Shown piece after piece: positions 1 to 6,542 of a DNA stretch of 9,855 nucleotides. Numbering within the stretch: position 1 is the stretch's first letter; each line of letters starts with the position of its first letter. The position numbers and the translations under genes are program-made. The DNA comes from RGIG6904 sp024680835 (GTDB lineage: Bacteria > Bacillota > Clostridia > Lachnospirales > Lachnospiraceae), in assembly GCA_024680835.1 (NCBI GenBank), contig JAILBP010000052.1:1-9855 (forward strand), read 5' to 3'. The notes under the pieces are model-generated. The model was given only the letters and a program-made list of their open reading frames with translations. It was not told the origin of the DNA and searched no databases.

Positions 1-11
1 GGTAGTGTCAA
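1..11 (+). repeat. Left terminal inverted repeat of the IS
   Basis: GGTAGTGTCAA matches the right end in inverted orientation. The end also contains its own small palindrome: GTGTCA at 5-10 and TGACAC at 15-20 around a 4-nt spacer, so the tip can fold into a 6-bp hairpin. It is likely the transposase binding and cleavage site. Confidence 0.85.
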
Positions 12-87
12 CTCTGACACCCCTGTTTTGTTACTAAAGCTTTTATTTTAGGGAGTTTCAAATAAATAGAGCATTGACCTCCCTTTT

Positions 88-96
88 TGGTATAAT
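88..96 (+). promoter_or_regulatory. Extended -10 promoter of the transposase
   Basis: TGGTATAAT is a perfect -10 hexamer (91-96) preceded by the extended -10 TG motif, 33 bp before the transposase ATG. A TTGACC at 74-79 is only 11 bp from the -10, too close to act as its -35, so the extended -10 reading is preferred. Confidence 0.6.
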
Positions 97-129
97 GTTA
101 GCGACCAACCAACTGCCAGAAAGGAGCCA

Positions 130-1593
130 ATGCTCGTGAACATTATACTTTATTTAATCCAGTTAATCAATCAACTTTATCAGCAAAATCGATGGCTGAT
201 AAACTTTATCTGTAAATACATCCCATTAAAGCAATGGGTTTTCGATGACGCTCATTCTCCAAAATACCAAAAGTTCAAAATAGATGAGCTTCCCATCGTT
301 GAAGAACCTCTCCCAAAACTCAACTGGAAACAGATAGTCGCAGATTATCCTTCATCGCACAATGGAAAAATGCTGAAACCTATCCGCCGTAAAACGGATC
401 CACATCTATCAAAATCATGTAAATGTCCAAGGTGTGATGCCCCAGTGGATTACATTTACCGCAACAATGGCAAAGCAGGTCAGCTTCTCTGTAAGGTATG
501 TGAAACCACCTTTTTAGAAGACGCAGAAACCTCATTCTCAAAGCTCCATCTCAAATGTCCTCACTGTTCCCACACTCTTGCGCAGAAGAAGGAACGCAAG
601 CACTTCGTGCTCCATAAGTGTGTAAACCCCAAATGTCCTTACTATCTCAAAAACCTAAAAAAGGTCGACAAGGAAGACCTTGATGAAGACTATGGAAAAA
701 ATAAATATAAACTTCACTATATCTACCGAGAGTTCGTGATAGATTTCTTTAAGTTTGATATAACCACCCTTCCGAAGAATGCGTCGTCTCTTAAATTTTC
801 AAAACATAATGCCTATATCATGTCCCTTTGTCTTACCTACAAGGTCAATCTCGGACTGTCTCTCAGAAAGACCGCCCAAGCCTTAAAGGACATACACGGA
901 ATTTCCATCTCACATCAGATGGTCGCCAACTACTGCAAAACTGCCGCCATTTGCGTGAAGCCTTTCGTTGATAAATACCCTTACGAAAAAGGAACGACTT
1001 TTACCGCCGATGAGACCTATATAAAAGTCCGCGGTGTTAAGGGCTTCATCTGGTTCATAATGGATGCCGCATCTCGCGTTATAATAGGTTATCGGGTTTC
1101 CGACAACCGTGGTGTTGGTCCATGTATTATGGCAATGAGAATGGCCTTCCAGAATCTTAAAAAGCTTCCCAAAAACTTCCGTTTTATTGCCGATGCCTAC
1201 AGTGCATATCCCCTTGCCGCCATGCAATTCTTACGTAAATACGGTAAGAAGTTCAAATTCGATATCACTCAGGTTGTAGGTCTTACAAATGACGATGCTG
1301 TTTCTAAAGAGTTTCGCCCATATAAGCAGATGATTGAACGTTTAAACCGAACTTACAAGGCGTCTTATCGTCCTACAAACGGTTTCGACAACTACAATGG
1401 AGCCAACTATGATCTAGCTCTCTGGGTGGCTTACTATAACTTCCTGCGTCCTCACAAAATCCATAACTACAAACGTCCGTTGGTTGAAAATGAAATCATC
1501 AAAAACGGTGGAAACATGCCGGGCAGATGGCAACTGCTGATATTGCTTGGTCAACAAACAATACATGAAATACAAAAAAAGTCTGCCACTTAA
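130..1593 (+). CDS. DDE transposase with N-terminal zinc ribbons (IS6-like)
   Basis: This 487-residue protein should catalyse cut-and-paste or replicative transposition of the surrounding element. The N-terminus is hydrophobic. Two Cys-rich zinc-ribbon-like units follow: CKCPRC around 97-102 paired with CKVC at 121-124, and CPHC at 143-146 paired with CVNPKC at 164-169. Residues around 235-275 look like a helix-turn-helix region (LSLRKTAQAL...ISHQMV). The catalytic core follows: D294 in TADETYIK, D355 in IADAYSAY, E403 in QMIERLNRTYK. The D-E-T-Y-I-K-V context and the E-R-x-x-R-x-x-K helix are typical of IS6/IS240-type DDE domains. AAGGAG lies at 121-126, only 3 nt before ATG 130; an in-frame GTG at 136 would have 9-nt spacing and is a credible alternative start. 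The gene appears intact, so the element may be active. Family assignment is by motif recognition only. Confidence 0.9.
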   Translation: MLVNIILYLIQLINQLYQQNRWLINFICKYIPLKQWVFDDAHSPKYQKFKIDELPIVEEPLPKLNWKQIVADYPSSHNGKMLKPIRRKTDPHLSKSCKCPRCDAPVDYIYRNNGKAGQLLCKVCETTFLEDAETSFSKLHLKCPHCSHTLAQKKERKHFVLHKCVNPKCPYYLKNLKKVDKEDLDEDYGKNKYKLHYIYREFVIDFFKFDITTLPKNASSLKFSKHNAYIMSLCLTYKVNLGLSLRKTAQALKDIHGISISHQMVANYCKTAAICVKPFVDKYPYEKGTTFTADETYIKVRGVKGFIWFIMDAASRVIIGYRVSDNRGVGPCIMAMRMAFQNLKKLPKNFRFIADAYSAYPLAAMQFLRKYGKKFKFDITQVVGLTNDDAVSKEFRPYKQMIERLNRTYKASYRPTNGFDNYNGANYDLALWVAYYNFLRPHKIHNYKRPLVENEIIKNGGNMPGRWQLLILLGQQTIHEIQKKSAT

Positions 1594-1906
1594 CATGGAG
1601 CGGAACCGTTGTCAAGGGAACCGTGGAATACCGGAACCGGCGCAGCCGGTGAGGATATGCCGCGAAAGTCCCTTGACATAAGGTTCACGGATTATCCTAT
1701 CTGTTGGGAAAGGTGCTATGCGCCTTTCCCTGCTTCCGGCGAGGACGGGTGCGGGCAGAGCCCGCATAATGGGTCAAGGGACGAGTCCCTTGCGGGTTCT
1801 TAGGGCAGAGCCCTAAGCCCTCGGAGAGCTGTCTGGTTTATTTACAGATAAGTTTTCAAGGTTCAATTTGAGCCTTATTTTTTCGGCTCGTTCTTTCATA
1901 GGTCAC
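1594..1906 (+). ncRNA. Stem-loop-rich non-coding tail of the IS, possible structured RNA
   Basis: No convincing protein lies between the transposase stop and the right end. The segment is packed with local inverted repeats. TGTCAAGGG 1610-1618 pairs with 1670-1678 (9 bp), enclosing ACCGGC 1636-1641 with 1645-1650. Others are 1706-1716 with 1720-1730 (11 pairs, one G-U), GCGGGC 1751-1756 with 1760-1765, CAAGGGAC 1775-1782 with 1785-1792, CTTAGGGC 1799-1806 with 1810-1817, and GAGCC 1870-1874 with 1885-1889. GGGCAGAGCCC occurs twice (1753-1763, 1803-1813). GTCAAGGGA also occurs twice (1611-1619, 1773-1781), so alternative pairings are possible. It could be an RNA passenger, a transposition or transcription regulator, or a terminator cluster. 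Folding is seen by eye; transcription and function are not shown. Confidence 0.4.
1870..1889 (+). terminator. Possible terminator-like hairpin near the IS right end
   Basis: GAGCC and GGCTC form a 5-bp stem around a T-rich 10-nt loop, followed by GTTCTTTC. The stem is short and the U tract poor, so this is a weak candidate for stopping transcription before the IS end. Confidence 0.2.
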
Positions 1907-1917
1907 TTGACACTACC
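1907..1917 (-). repeat. Right terminal inverted repeat of the IS
   Basis: TTGACACTACC is the exact reverse complement of bases 1-11. Similarity to the left end stops after 11 bp. The adjoining inner bases form a small inverted repeat (GTCA 1902-1905, TGAC 1908-1911). Confidence 0.85.
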
Positions 1918-1942
1918 TAGTGTGTGATGGCACAAACGCCAC

Positions 1943-2005
1943 TTATATTATACTATTCCCTTTACACGGTTCTGTCAATTTATACTTATTACCGATTTCA
2001 GTCAC
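1943..2005 (-). CDS. Very short ORF (20 aa) after the broken hydrolase, possibly a gene remnant at the IS junction
   Basis: A GTG start at 2005 follows GGAGGAG (2010-2016) by 4 nt and encodes MTEIGNKYKLTEPCKGNSII before a TAA at 1943-1945. It sits just downstream of the decayed hydrolase and 26 bp from the IS right end. It may be the first codons of a following gene that has decayed or been displaced by the IS, or it may be chance. The strong ribosome binding site is the main argument for it; the 4-nt spacing is shorter than usual. A TTGACA inside it (1973-1978 on the minus strand), 17 bp from TAGTAT at 1950-1955, could instead mark a promoter reading toward the IS. Confidence 0.25.
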   Translation of the reverse strand: MTEIGNKYKLTEPCKGNSII

Positions 2006-2021
2006 TAAACTCCTCCATTCA

Positions 2022-3762
2022 TCATACCTTGCGGTGTTCCTTTTTCTTTGCGTTTTCAATCTTCTGAGCTCTCACTGCTTTGCTGCGTTCTCTCTGACCG
2101 GCAGTTTTAATACTAAGATCTGCAACGGATTGCTTGCGTTTAAGGATCCGTTTTTCCATGGACATATCCTTGTCTCTCAGATGGATCGACTTATCGATAA
2201 CCTCTTTGCCGACCTTTTTGGCATGCTCGGAAAAATCTTTCGAAAACTTAAGTCTCGTCTGCCCGTCACCAGTGATGCAGGCATTTGACAGATACCGCTT
2301 CCGCGGTACATTTCACCTGTCTCTGCATCATAATAGCTCACCGTGTGTTTTTTGCCGTCTCCGGCCACATTAACCTGAGTCTCATCAACCTTCCATATAT
2401 CCATCAGGTGATCCGTAGTGGTCAGGACTATCTTCTTTGCCCCTTTATGTGTTGAAGCGGCAGCAGCATATCGTAGTGGTTCTGGGCCATAGTTCAGATC
2501 ACGGTAGTATTGACGTTTTTAATGCCACGCAGATTACATCTTCCCAGATGGATGTCGGTTATCGCCCCCGGTACCGGATCGTACAGCACGAGATCGTACT
2601 TTATGTAATCGGCAAAGGGCTTGTACTCCGGATGATCGTTTATATATTTTTGTACCCATGCATTTATCTCTTTTACCGACTGACCTGCTGCCACCGCTCC
2701 GCGGCTGTGACCGGATAGCATGATATTGATATCTCTCGGCTCCTCGCCCTCTTTGAATCGCTTGAATAAAGGCTCGATAAAATCCTTCGCGAATTTCCTT
2801 GCATTGACTTTGGAGCTCTCTATACTGTAATCACCGAGATTAAAAAGACCTGTTATTATTCCCATATCGGGAGATGCACCGGCTATGGCGTATCTCTTCT
2901 TTTGAACCGTCAGTTCGTCATTAACCTTGTACTCGCGCTCTTTTACGTGAATAAAATCAAAGTTTTCAACTTTTTGACCATAAGTTTTTTTGTATAATTC
3001 CGGATCTGCGATCTTCCGGATCTCGCCGTCATGTCCCTTGTGATTTTTTGATATTGTTAAGTTTCTGACCCGGATTCGGAACAAAGCCATCCTTTCGTTT
3101 CCGGATCCGCTCTTCATCGGCGTCCATTCCCATAACATAGCTGTCGGACTCCCTTGCCTTTTTATCCCGCTCCTCTTCAAAGAGTGAATACTTTTCGGGG
3201 TTTTGATAGAGAGCCACATAGGAAGTACGCATCTGTCCTTTGTCATCTATGGCATACGCCTTAAATCCACTGTCTTTCGGATATTCTGTCGCATAGACGA
3301 TCCTGGGATGATAATTGGAATTTATAAGTTTATAAGATTTCCCGGATTCGGGGGATTTGGTATTATGACCGATCATATAGAAGCTGAGAATTCTCAGCAT
3401 GCCGAATCTGTCGGCAACGGTATCCGCCCTCCTGTTCTCAATCTGTGACAGGATCTCTTCTCCGTCAAGTCTTTCCCTGGATCCATAGGCCAAGGTTTTC
3501 ACCGCATCATACACGCTGAGCAGCATCCCGATATCCGACACCAGCCAGCCGTTCTTCAGGGCAGAGGAAACCAGAGTACACTTATTGTACTCGTCTGTAC
3601 CGAAATCCCCACCGGCCACCAGCTCATCTATCCTCTCGTCCAAAAGCGAAATACACTTATTTTTCATCTCTTCCGGAACACCTTCGGACAGCTTTTGAGC
3701 ATCATGCAGCTGCTTATACTCATCTATTATTTTTTTTATTCTTCTGACAGTTTCGGATCCAT
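2022..3762 (-). pseudogene. Decayed alpha/beta-hydrolase-like protein (GHSRGA motif), multiple frameshifts and a stop
   Basis: Joining three reading frames restores a protein of about 580 residues. It starts at ATG 3760-3762 (MDPKLSEE), directly after the TAA of the 36-codon ORF, and ends with TGA at 2022-2024. I see five lesions: a 1-nt loss near an A8 run (3730-3745); a 1-nt gain in an A6 run (3044-3049); an in-frame TGA at 2494-2496 between NVNTTVI and TMAQNHYDML; a 1-nt loss in a G4 run (2440-2443) inside HIKGAKKIVLTTTD; and a 1-nt shift at about 2273-2287, after which ITGDGQTRLKF and a Lys/Arg-rich helical tail follow. The N-terminal third is helical and charged. GHSRGA (Ser codon 2704-2706) is a typical nucleophile elbow, and YDPVPGAITD follows it. 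The motif recalls lipase or Tle1/DUF2235-like hydrolases; substrate and a secreted or toxin role are unproven. Two lesions sit in homopolymers, where sequencing error is possible, but the others do not. Confidence 0.75.
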
Positions 3763-3873
3763 TTAATCGTAACCTCTGCCTTTTTCATCGCATGAGCATT
3801 CCATACCCATCGCGCTCATCAGGTTCTGAGACTCTCCACCGGACTCCTTCTGCAGAGTCTTTTGCGTACTCAC
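3763..3873 (-). CDS. Small 36-residue ORF between the MBL gene and the broken hydrolase
   Basis: A GTG start at 3873 overlaps the TGA stop of the MBL gene (sequence ATGTGA on the minus strand), and the TAA stop is immediately followed by the ATG of the broken hydrolase. The product is hydrophilic, has two cysteines, and ends ECSCDEKGRGYD. I do not recognise a family. The exact head-to-tail junctions on both sides suggest translational coupling in one transcript. There is no well-spaced ribosome binding site (GGGGGA lies about 15 nt upstream), and the neighbour downstream is decayed, so this could also be a remnant of a larger gene. Confidence 0.35.
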   Translation of the reverse strand: MSTQKTLQKESGGESQNLMSAMGMECSCDEKGRGYD

Positions 3874-4706
3874 ATTATTTCTGTCTCTTCCCCCGAATGT
3901 ACATAGGAAAGACTCTCCCCCATGATCCTCTTCATAATATCAAATGCCTCTGTTCCGGTACAATGGCAGGTATAAAACTTTGTGGGATACTTTTTCAGCT
4001 CTGTTGCGATATCCTCAATCTCAAGGATCTCCTCTTCCCTGTATTGCGTTTTCTTCATCAGGTGGAAACCGCTGATCACCGCATCCGGTACTTTTCCGTA
4101 TTTATCCGCAAAAGCATCCAGTATACTCAAAATCCCATTATGGGCACATCCGGACATCAATACCGATCTCCCGTTTAGGCTGATCACAAGATAGTGTTCA
4201 TGTATGAAATCATCCCTAATATATTCATTTCCCTTACGTATTAAAAGTCTTTTATTGGTAAAAGGCAGCTCATGGCTCCTCTTTGGTATCGTAAACAATT
4301 CAAGTTCTTCGTCGATCACCGTATCACCGTTTATAAATCTTACCTGTGGGAGTTTTGCAATATCAGGATCGATACCGATGTAACGATAGCGCTCAGGCGC
4401 GTCTTTTCCATCATCCGCAAAATACGCATCTGTTGCCGCCGCCTGCATATATATGGCTGCTTTATCATTTATCTCAGTGAAGGGGATGATCCCTCCGGAA
4501 TGATCATAATGACCATGGCTCAGGATCACTGTATCAACATCTGATAATTTTATGCCCAGTATTTCGGCATTTTTAAGTGTATCTTCCGATGGTCCCAGAT
4601 CCATAAGCAGCTTATGCTTTTCTGTCTCAATATAAAAAGAAAGCCCATGAGCACTTACGCAACCCGGATTCCCTTCGGTATTCTCGATCAGATTAACGAT
4701 CCTCAT
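3870..4706 (-). CDS. MBL-fold metallohydrolase (dihydropterin-ribofuranosyl-aminobenzene-phosphate synthase-like subgroup)
   Basis: This 278-residue cytoplasmic protein has the metallo-beta-lactamase fold and probably binds two metal ions. H64-x-H66-x-D68-H69 (SHGHYDHSGG) is the signature motif. Later ligand candidates are H189 in GCAHNG and H215 in SGFH; H248 in YTCHCTG is also conserved. The GCAHNG, GFH and CHCTG pattern and the length match the clade often annotated as 7,8-dihydropterin-6-yl-methyl-4-(beta-D-ribofuranosyl)aminobenzene 5'-phosphate synthase-like. In bacteria that name is mostly inherited from archaeal homologs and the substrate is unknown. The start is supported by AAGGAG (4716-4721) at 9-nt spacing. 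It lies 82 bp downstream of larE on the same strand and probably shares its transcript, though a candidate promoter lies in the gap. The fold is very likely; the substrate is not known. Confidence 0.88.
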   Translation of the reverse strand: MRIVNLIENTEGNPGCVSAHGLSFYIETEKHKLLMDLGPSEDTLKNAEILGIKLSDVDTVILSHGHYDHSGGIIPFTEINDKAAIYMQAAATDAYFADDGKDAPERYRYIGIDPDIAKLPQVRFINGDTVIDEELELFTIPKRSHELPFTNKRLLIRKGNEYIRDDFIHEHYLVISLNGRSVLMSGCAHNGILSILDAFADKYGKVPDAVISGFHLMKKTQYREEEILEIEDIATELKKYPTKFYTCHCTGTEAFDIMKRIMGESLSYVHSGEETEIM

Positions 4707-4729
4707 ATGACTTTGCTCCTTATTAATAT

Positions 4730-4758
4730 ATGATGTTTCTTTCGCGCAGAACTGTCAA
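4730..4758 (-). promoter_or_regulatory. Candidate promoter for the MBL gene
   Basis: On the minus strand a perfect TTGACA (4753-4758) is followed after 17 bp by CATCAT (4730-4735, 4 of 6 matches). It lies in the 82-bp larE-MBL gap, so the MBL gene may be transcribed separately as well as by read-through. Confidence 0.4.
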
Positions 4759-4788
4759 TCCGATAACAGCCTTCACAGGGGCATCATA

Positions 4789-5619
4789 TCAGATCGTCGC
4801 ATTCATGCTGCCCATGCTGTAACCCTTCATGTCAAGGGTCACAAACATAAAACCGATCTCTTTCAACTTATCACAGACTTCCTCACGGATACCGTCGGCG
4901 GCAAGCCGCGGGATATCAGCAGGCGGTACTTCAATGCGGGCCACATTTCCATGCATACGCACACGTTCCTCAAGAAAGCCTTTCTCTATAAGGAACTGCT
5001 CGGCCTTATCGATCATATGCAGCTTTTCCTCCGTGATCTCTTCACCGTACACAAACCTCGATGCAAGACAGGCATACGCAGGTTTGCTCCATGTAGGAAG
5101 CCCCATGGCCTTTGAGAGTTGACGTATCTCCGATTTTGTAAGCCCCGCCTCCCTGAGCGGACTCTTTACGGAGAGCTCCTCCACTGCGCGAAGCCCCGGT
5201 CTGTAATCTCCCATGTCGTCCACGTTGGATCCCTCCGCTGTGTATTCGATACCGTTCTCCTTCGCGATCCTTGCGATCTCCGTAAATATTCCGCGCTTAC
5301 AGTAATAACACCTGTCGGGGCTGTTGTGCCTGTAGCTTTCCTCCAGTAAGGGATTCAATTTGCAGATGATCTGACGGATCCCACGCTCCTCGCAGAAAAG
5401 CTTTGCCTCCTTTATCTCTCTCTCCGGCACCGAAGCATCGGCCCCCGTAACCGCGATCAGGCGGTCTCCCAGTACCTCGTGAGCAACCGCCAGCAGAAAA
5501 GATGAGTCAACACCGCCGGAAAAACCCACCGCCAGTGAACCGAGACCTGCTATATTTTTTTTCAGATCTTCAAGTTTTGTCTGTAAGCCTTCGGATAAGG
5601 CTTCTGTTTTTTCGGACAT
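4789..5619 (-). CDS. larE: ATP-dependent sacrificial sulfur transferase LarE
   Basis: This 276-residue protein belongs to the PP-loop ATP pyrophosphatase family. In Lactobacillus plantarum, LarE adenylates the carboxylates of a pyridinium dicarboxylate intermediate and donates sulfur from its own cysteine while the nickel-pincer cofactor of lactate racemase is built. Here the PP-loop is S34-G-G-V-D-S39. CYYCK is at 104-108, EGSNVDD at 129-135, and the KPAYACLASR segment puts C184 at the position of the sacrificial cysteine. Length and motif order are normal, so it looks functional. The start is fixed by TAGGAGG with a 6-nt spacer. It has its own strong promoter in the 101-bp gap upstream. No larA, larB or larC is in the window, so the client enzyme is unknown. 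Some LarE homologs probably serve other thiolation reactions. Confidence 0.92.
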   Translation of the reverse strand: MSEKTEALSEGLQTKLEDLKKNIAGLGSLAVGFSGGVDSSFLLAVAHEVLGDRLIAVTGADASVPEREIKEAKLFCEERGIRQIICKLNPLLEESYRHNSPDRCYYCKRGIFTEIARIAKENGIEYTAEGSNVDDMGDYRPGLRAVEELSVKSPLREAGLTKSEIRQLSKAMGLPTWSKPAYACLASRFVYGEEITEEKLHMIDKAEQFLIEKGFLEERVRMHGNVARIEVPPADIPRLAADGIREEVCDKLKEIGFMFVTLDMKGYSMGSMNATI

Positions 5620-5629
5620 TTCGATCCTC

Positions 5630-5668
5630 CTAAAGATATTTTGAGGCGATCCGGTTTTTCTTCAGCAT
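5630..5668 (-). CDS. Twelve-codon leader ORF upstream of larE
   Basis: ATG at 5666-5668 is preceded by AGGGG with a 7-nt spacer. It encodes MLKKNRIASKYL and ends in a TAG that is part of larE's own ribosome binding site (TAGGAGG). It lies wholly within the predicted larE 5' leader. Termination here would leave a ribosome on the larE Shine-Dalgarno, so translational coupling is plausible. Its small size means it could be chance. Confidence 0.3.
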   Translation of the reverse strand: MLKKNRIASKYL

Positions 5669-5688
5669 GTAAATGCCCCTGTCTATTG

Positions 5689-5717
5689 AGTATACCTGCG
5701 ATCCATGGTTTTTTCAA
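5689..5717 (-). promoter_or_regulatory. Sigma-A-type promoter for larE
   Basis: On the minus strand TTGAAA (5712-5717) and TATACT (5689-5694) are separated by exactly 17 bp, each matching consensus at 5 of 6 positions. Transcription would start near 5682, giving a leader of about 60 nt before larE. This implies larE can be expressed independently of the upstream two-gene operon. Confidence 0.6.
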
Positions 5718-5720
5718 TGG

Positions 5721-6542
5721 TTATTGTATTTTAAGCCGTTTTTTCAGTACAGCCAAATATTTTACATATTCGTCATCACTCGAGAGATGTTCCAGGATTA
5801 TGGGCATATCCGGATCGATCCCACTCATCCTTGAAACATAATATTCCAGCGGGAATTCCCCGTCCCCGGGGCCGCACTCTTCAAGCCTTAAGGTGTAGCG
5901 GCTGTCCAGATGCACATCTTTTATGTGGCAGCTCCTGATATTCTCACCGAGAAGGTCAACGCACTCGTCTATAAACTCCTCCGGGTGGAAATATCTCTCG
6001 GCTGAATTTATCATGTTGATGATATCCATATGCACCGCAAATCTGTCCCTGTCTACCGCTTCCATGAGTTTTACATACTCGCGGGGTCCTGTGGGTATCA
6101 TCCAGGGCATTGGCTCCAGAGTAAAAAATGTCTTCTTCACATTTGCCCTGTCTATTATATCACGAACCATCTCCACAGTCCGTTTCCATGCATCTTCCGT
6201 GAAGTTTTCCCTGTATCCGCCATCCCAGACAGGTCCGAATGCACCTGCCACATTTACCGCACACCTTGCGCCGACAAAATCCGCAAGTCTCAGCTGTTCC
6301 ACGCAGTAATCCCTGTTGGCTCTTCGCTCATCATGATCCGCGGCAAGAGCGTTGCGCCATATACCTACCTCAGCAATCGTAAGCCCGGCTTTTTTTGCAG
6401 CCGCCTCATATGCAATGATCTTTTTTTCCGGCTCATTGCTCTGCACGGGAAATACCACGGTGCCGCATCCAAGCTTTACCTGATTCTGTGCCCACTCCTC
6501 CGGTGACGAATGAGTAAGCGGTGATGATGTACCCAGTCTCAT
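5721..6542 (-). CDS. TIM-barrel sugar phosphate isomerase/epimerase-like protein (AP endonuclease 2 family)
   Basis: This 273-residue protein matches the xylose-isomerase-like TIM barrel family (PF01261 type), whose members are metal-dependent sugar isomerases, epimerases, dehydratases or endonuclease IV. Likely metal ligands are E143 (TLEPMPW), D173 (VHMDIINM), H206 (SCHIKDVH) and E251 (ILEHLS). The E/D/H/E order and spacing fit the epimerase-type members. GPGDGEFPLEYY near 224-235 is the usual loop before the last strand. Length is normal. ATG overlaps the TGA of the upstream FMN enzyme gene (ATGA), and GGGAGG lies about 9 nt before it, so the two are translationally coupled. The natural substrate cannot be told from sequence; a hydroxy-acid or keto-sugar pathway shared with its partner is an inference. 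Confidence 0.87.
   Translation of the reverse strand: MRLGTSSPLTHSSPEEWAQNQVKLGCGTVVFPVQSNEPEKKIIAYEAAAKKAGLTIAEVGIWRNALAADHDERRANRDYCVEQLRLADFVGARCAVNVAGAFGPVWDGGYRENFTEDAWKRTVEMVRDIIDRANVKKTFFTLEPMPWMIPTGPREYVKLMEAVDRDRFAVHMDIINMINSAERYFHPEEFIDECVDLLGENIRSCHIKDVHLDSRYTLRLEECGPGDGEFPLEYYVSRMSGIDPDMPIILEHLSSDDEYVKYLAVLKKRLKIQ

Larger units (their letters stand above)
1..1917 (+). mobile_element. Complete insertion sequence, IS6-like DDE element with a structured 3' tail
   Basis: The element is bounded by a perfect 11-bp terminal inverted repeat: GGTAGTGTCAA at 1-11 and its reverse complement at 1907-1917. It holds one transposase gene (130-1593), a 129-bp left leader with an extended -10 promoter, and a 324-bp right segment with no gene but many stem-loops. 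The GG...TGT start of the ends and the transposase catalytic core both resemble the IS6 group, though this transposase is about twice the usual IS6 length. The left flank is outside the window, so a target duplication cannot be tested. The element starts exactly at base 1, which suggests the contig was broken at a multicopy IS. The boundaries are seen directly; the family is inferred. Confidence 0.88.

Noticed and set aside
74..96. TTGACC plus TATAAT as a standard -35/-10 promoter
   Set aside because: The spacing is 11 bp, too short for sigma-A; the extended -10 motif explains the promoter better.
910..1227. Antisense 105-residue ORF inside the transposase
   Set aside because: It lies opposite the DDE core, has no ribosome binding site, and has no recognisable motifs.
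1609..1803. 64-residue plus-strand ORF in the IS tail
   Set aside because: Its sequence is dominated by inverted repeats, its composition is unlike a protein, and it has no Shine-Dalgarno; the RNA-structure reading fits better.
1753..1813. Repeated GGGCAGAGCCC units as a CRISPR-like array
   Set aside because: There are only two copies, each a self-contained hairpin, with no regular spacer unit and no cas gene; this is not CRISPR.
1920..2718. Plus-strand ORFs of 79-122 residues between the IS and 2718
   Set aside because: They are shadows of the decayed minus-strand hydrolase, whose coherent protein sequence accounts for this DNA.
5923..6506. Long plus-strand ORFs opposite the TIM-barrel gene
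   Set aside because: They are antisense shadows of a well-supported gene with conserved metal ligands.
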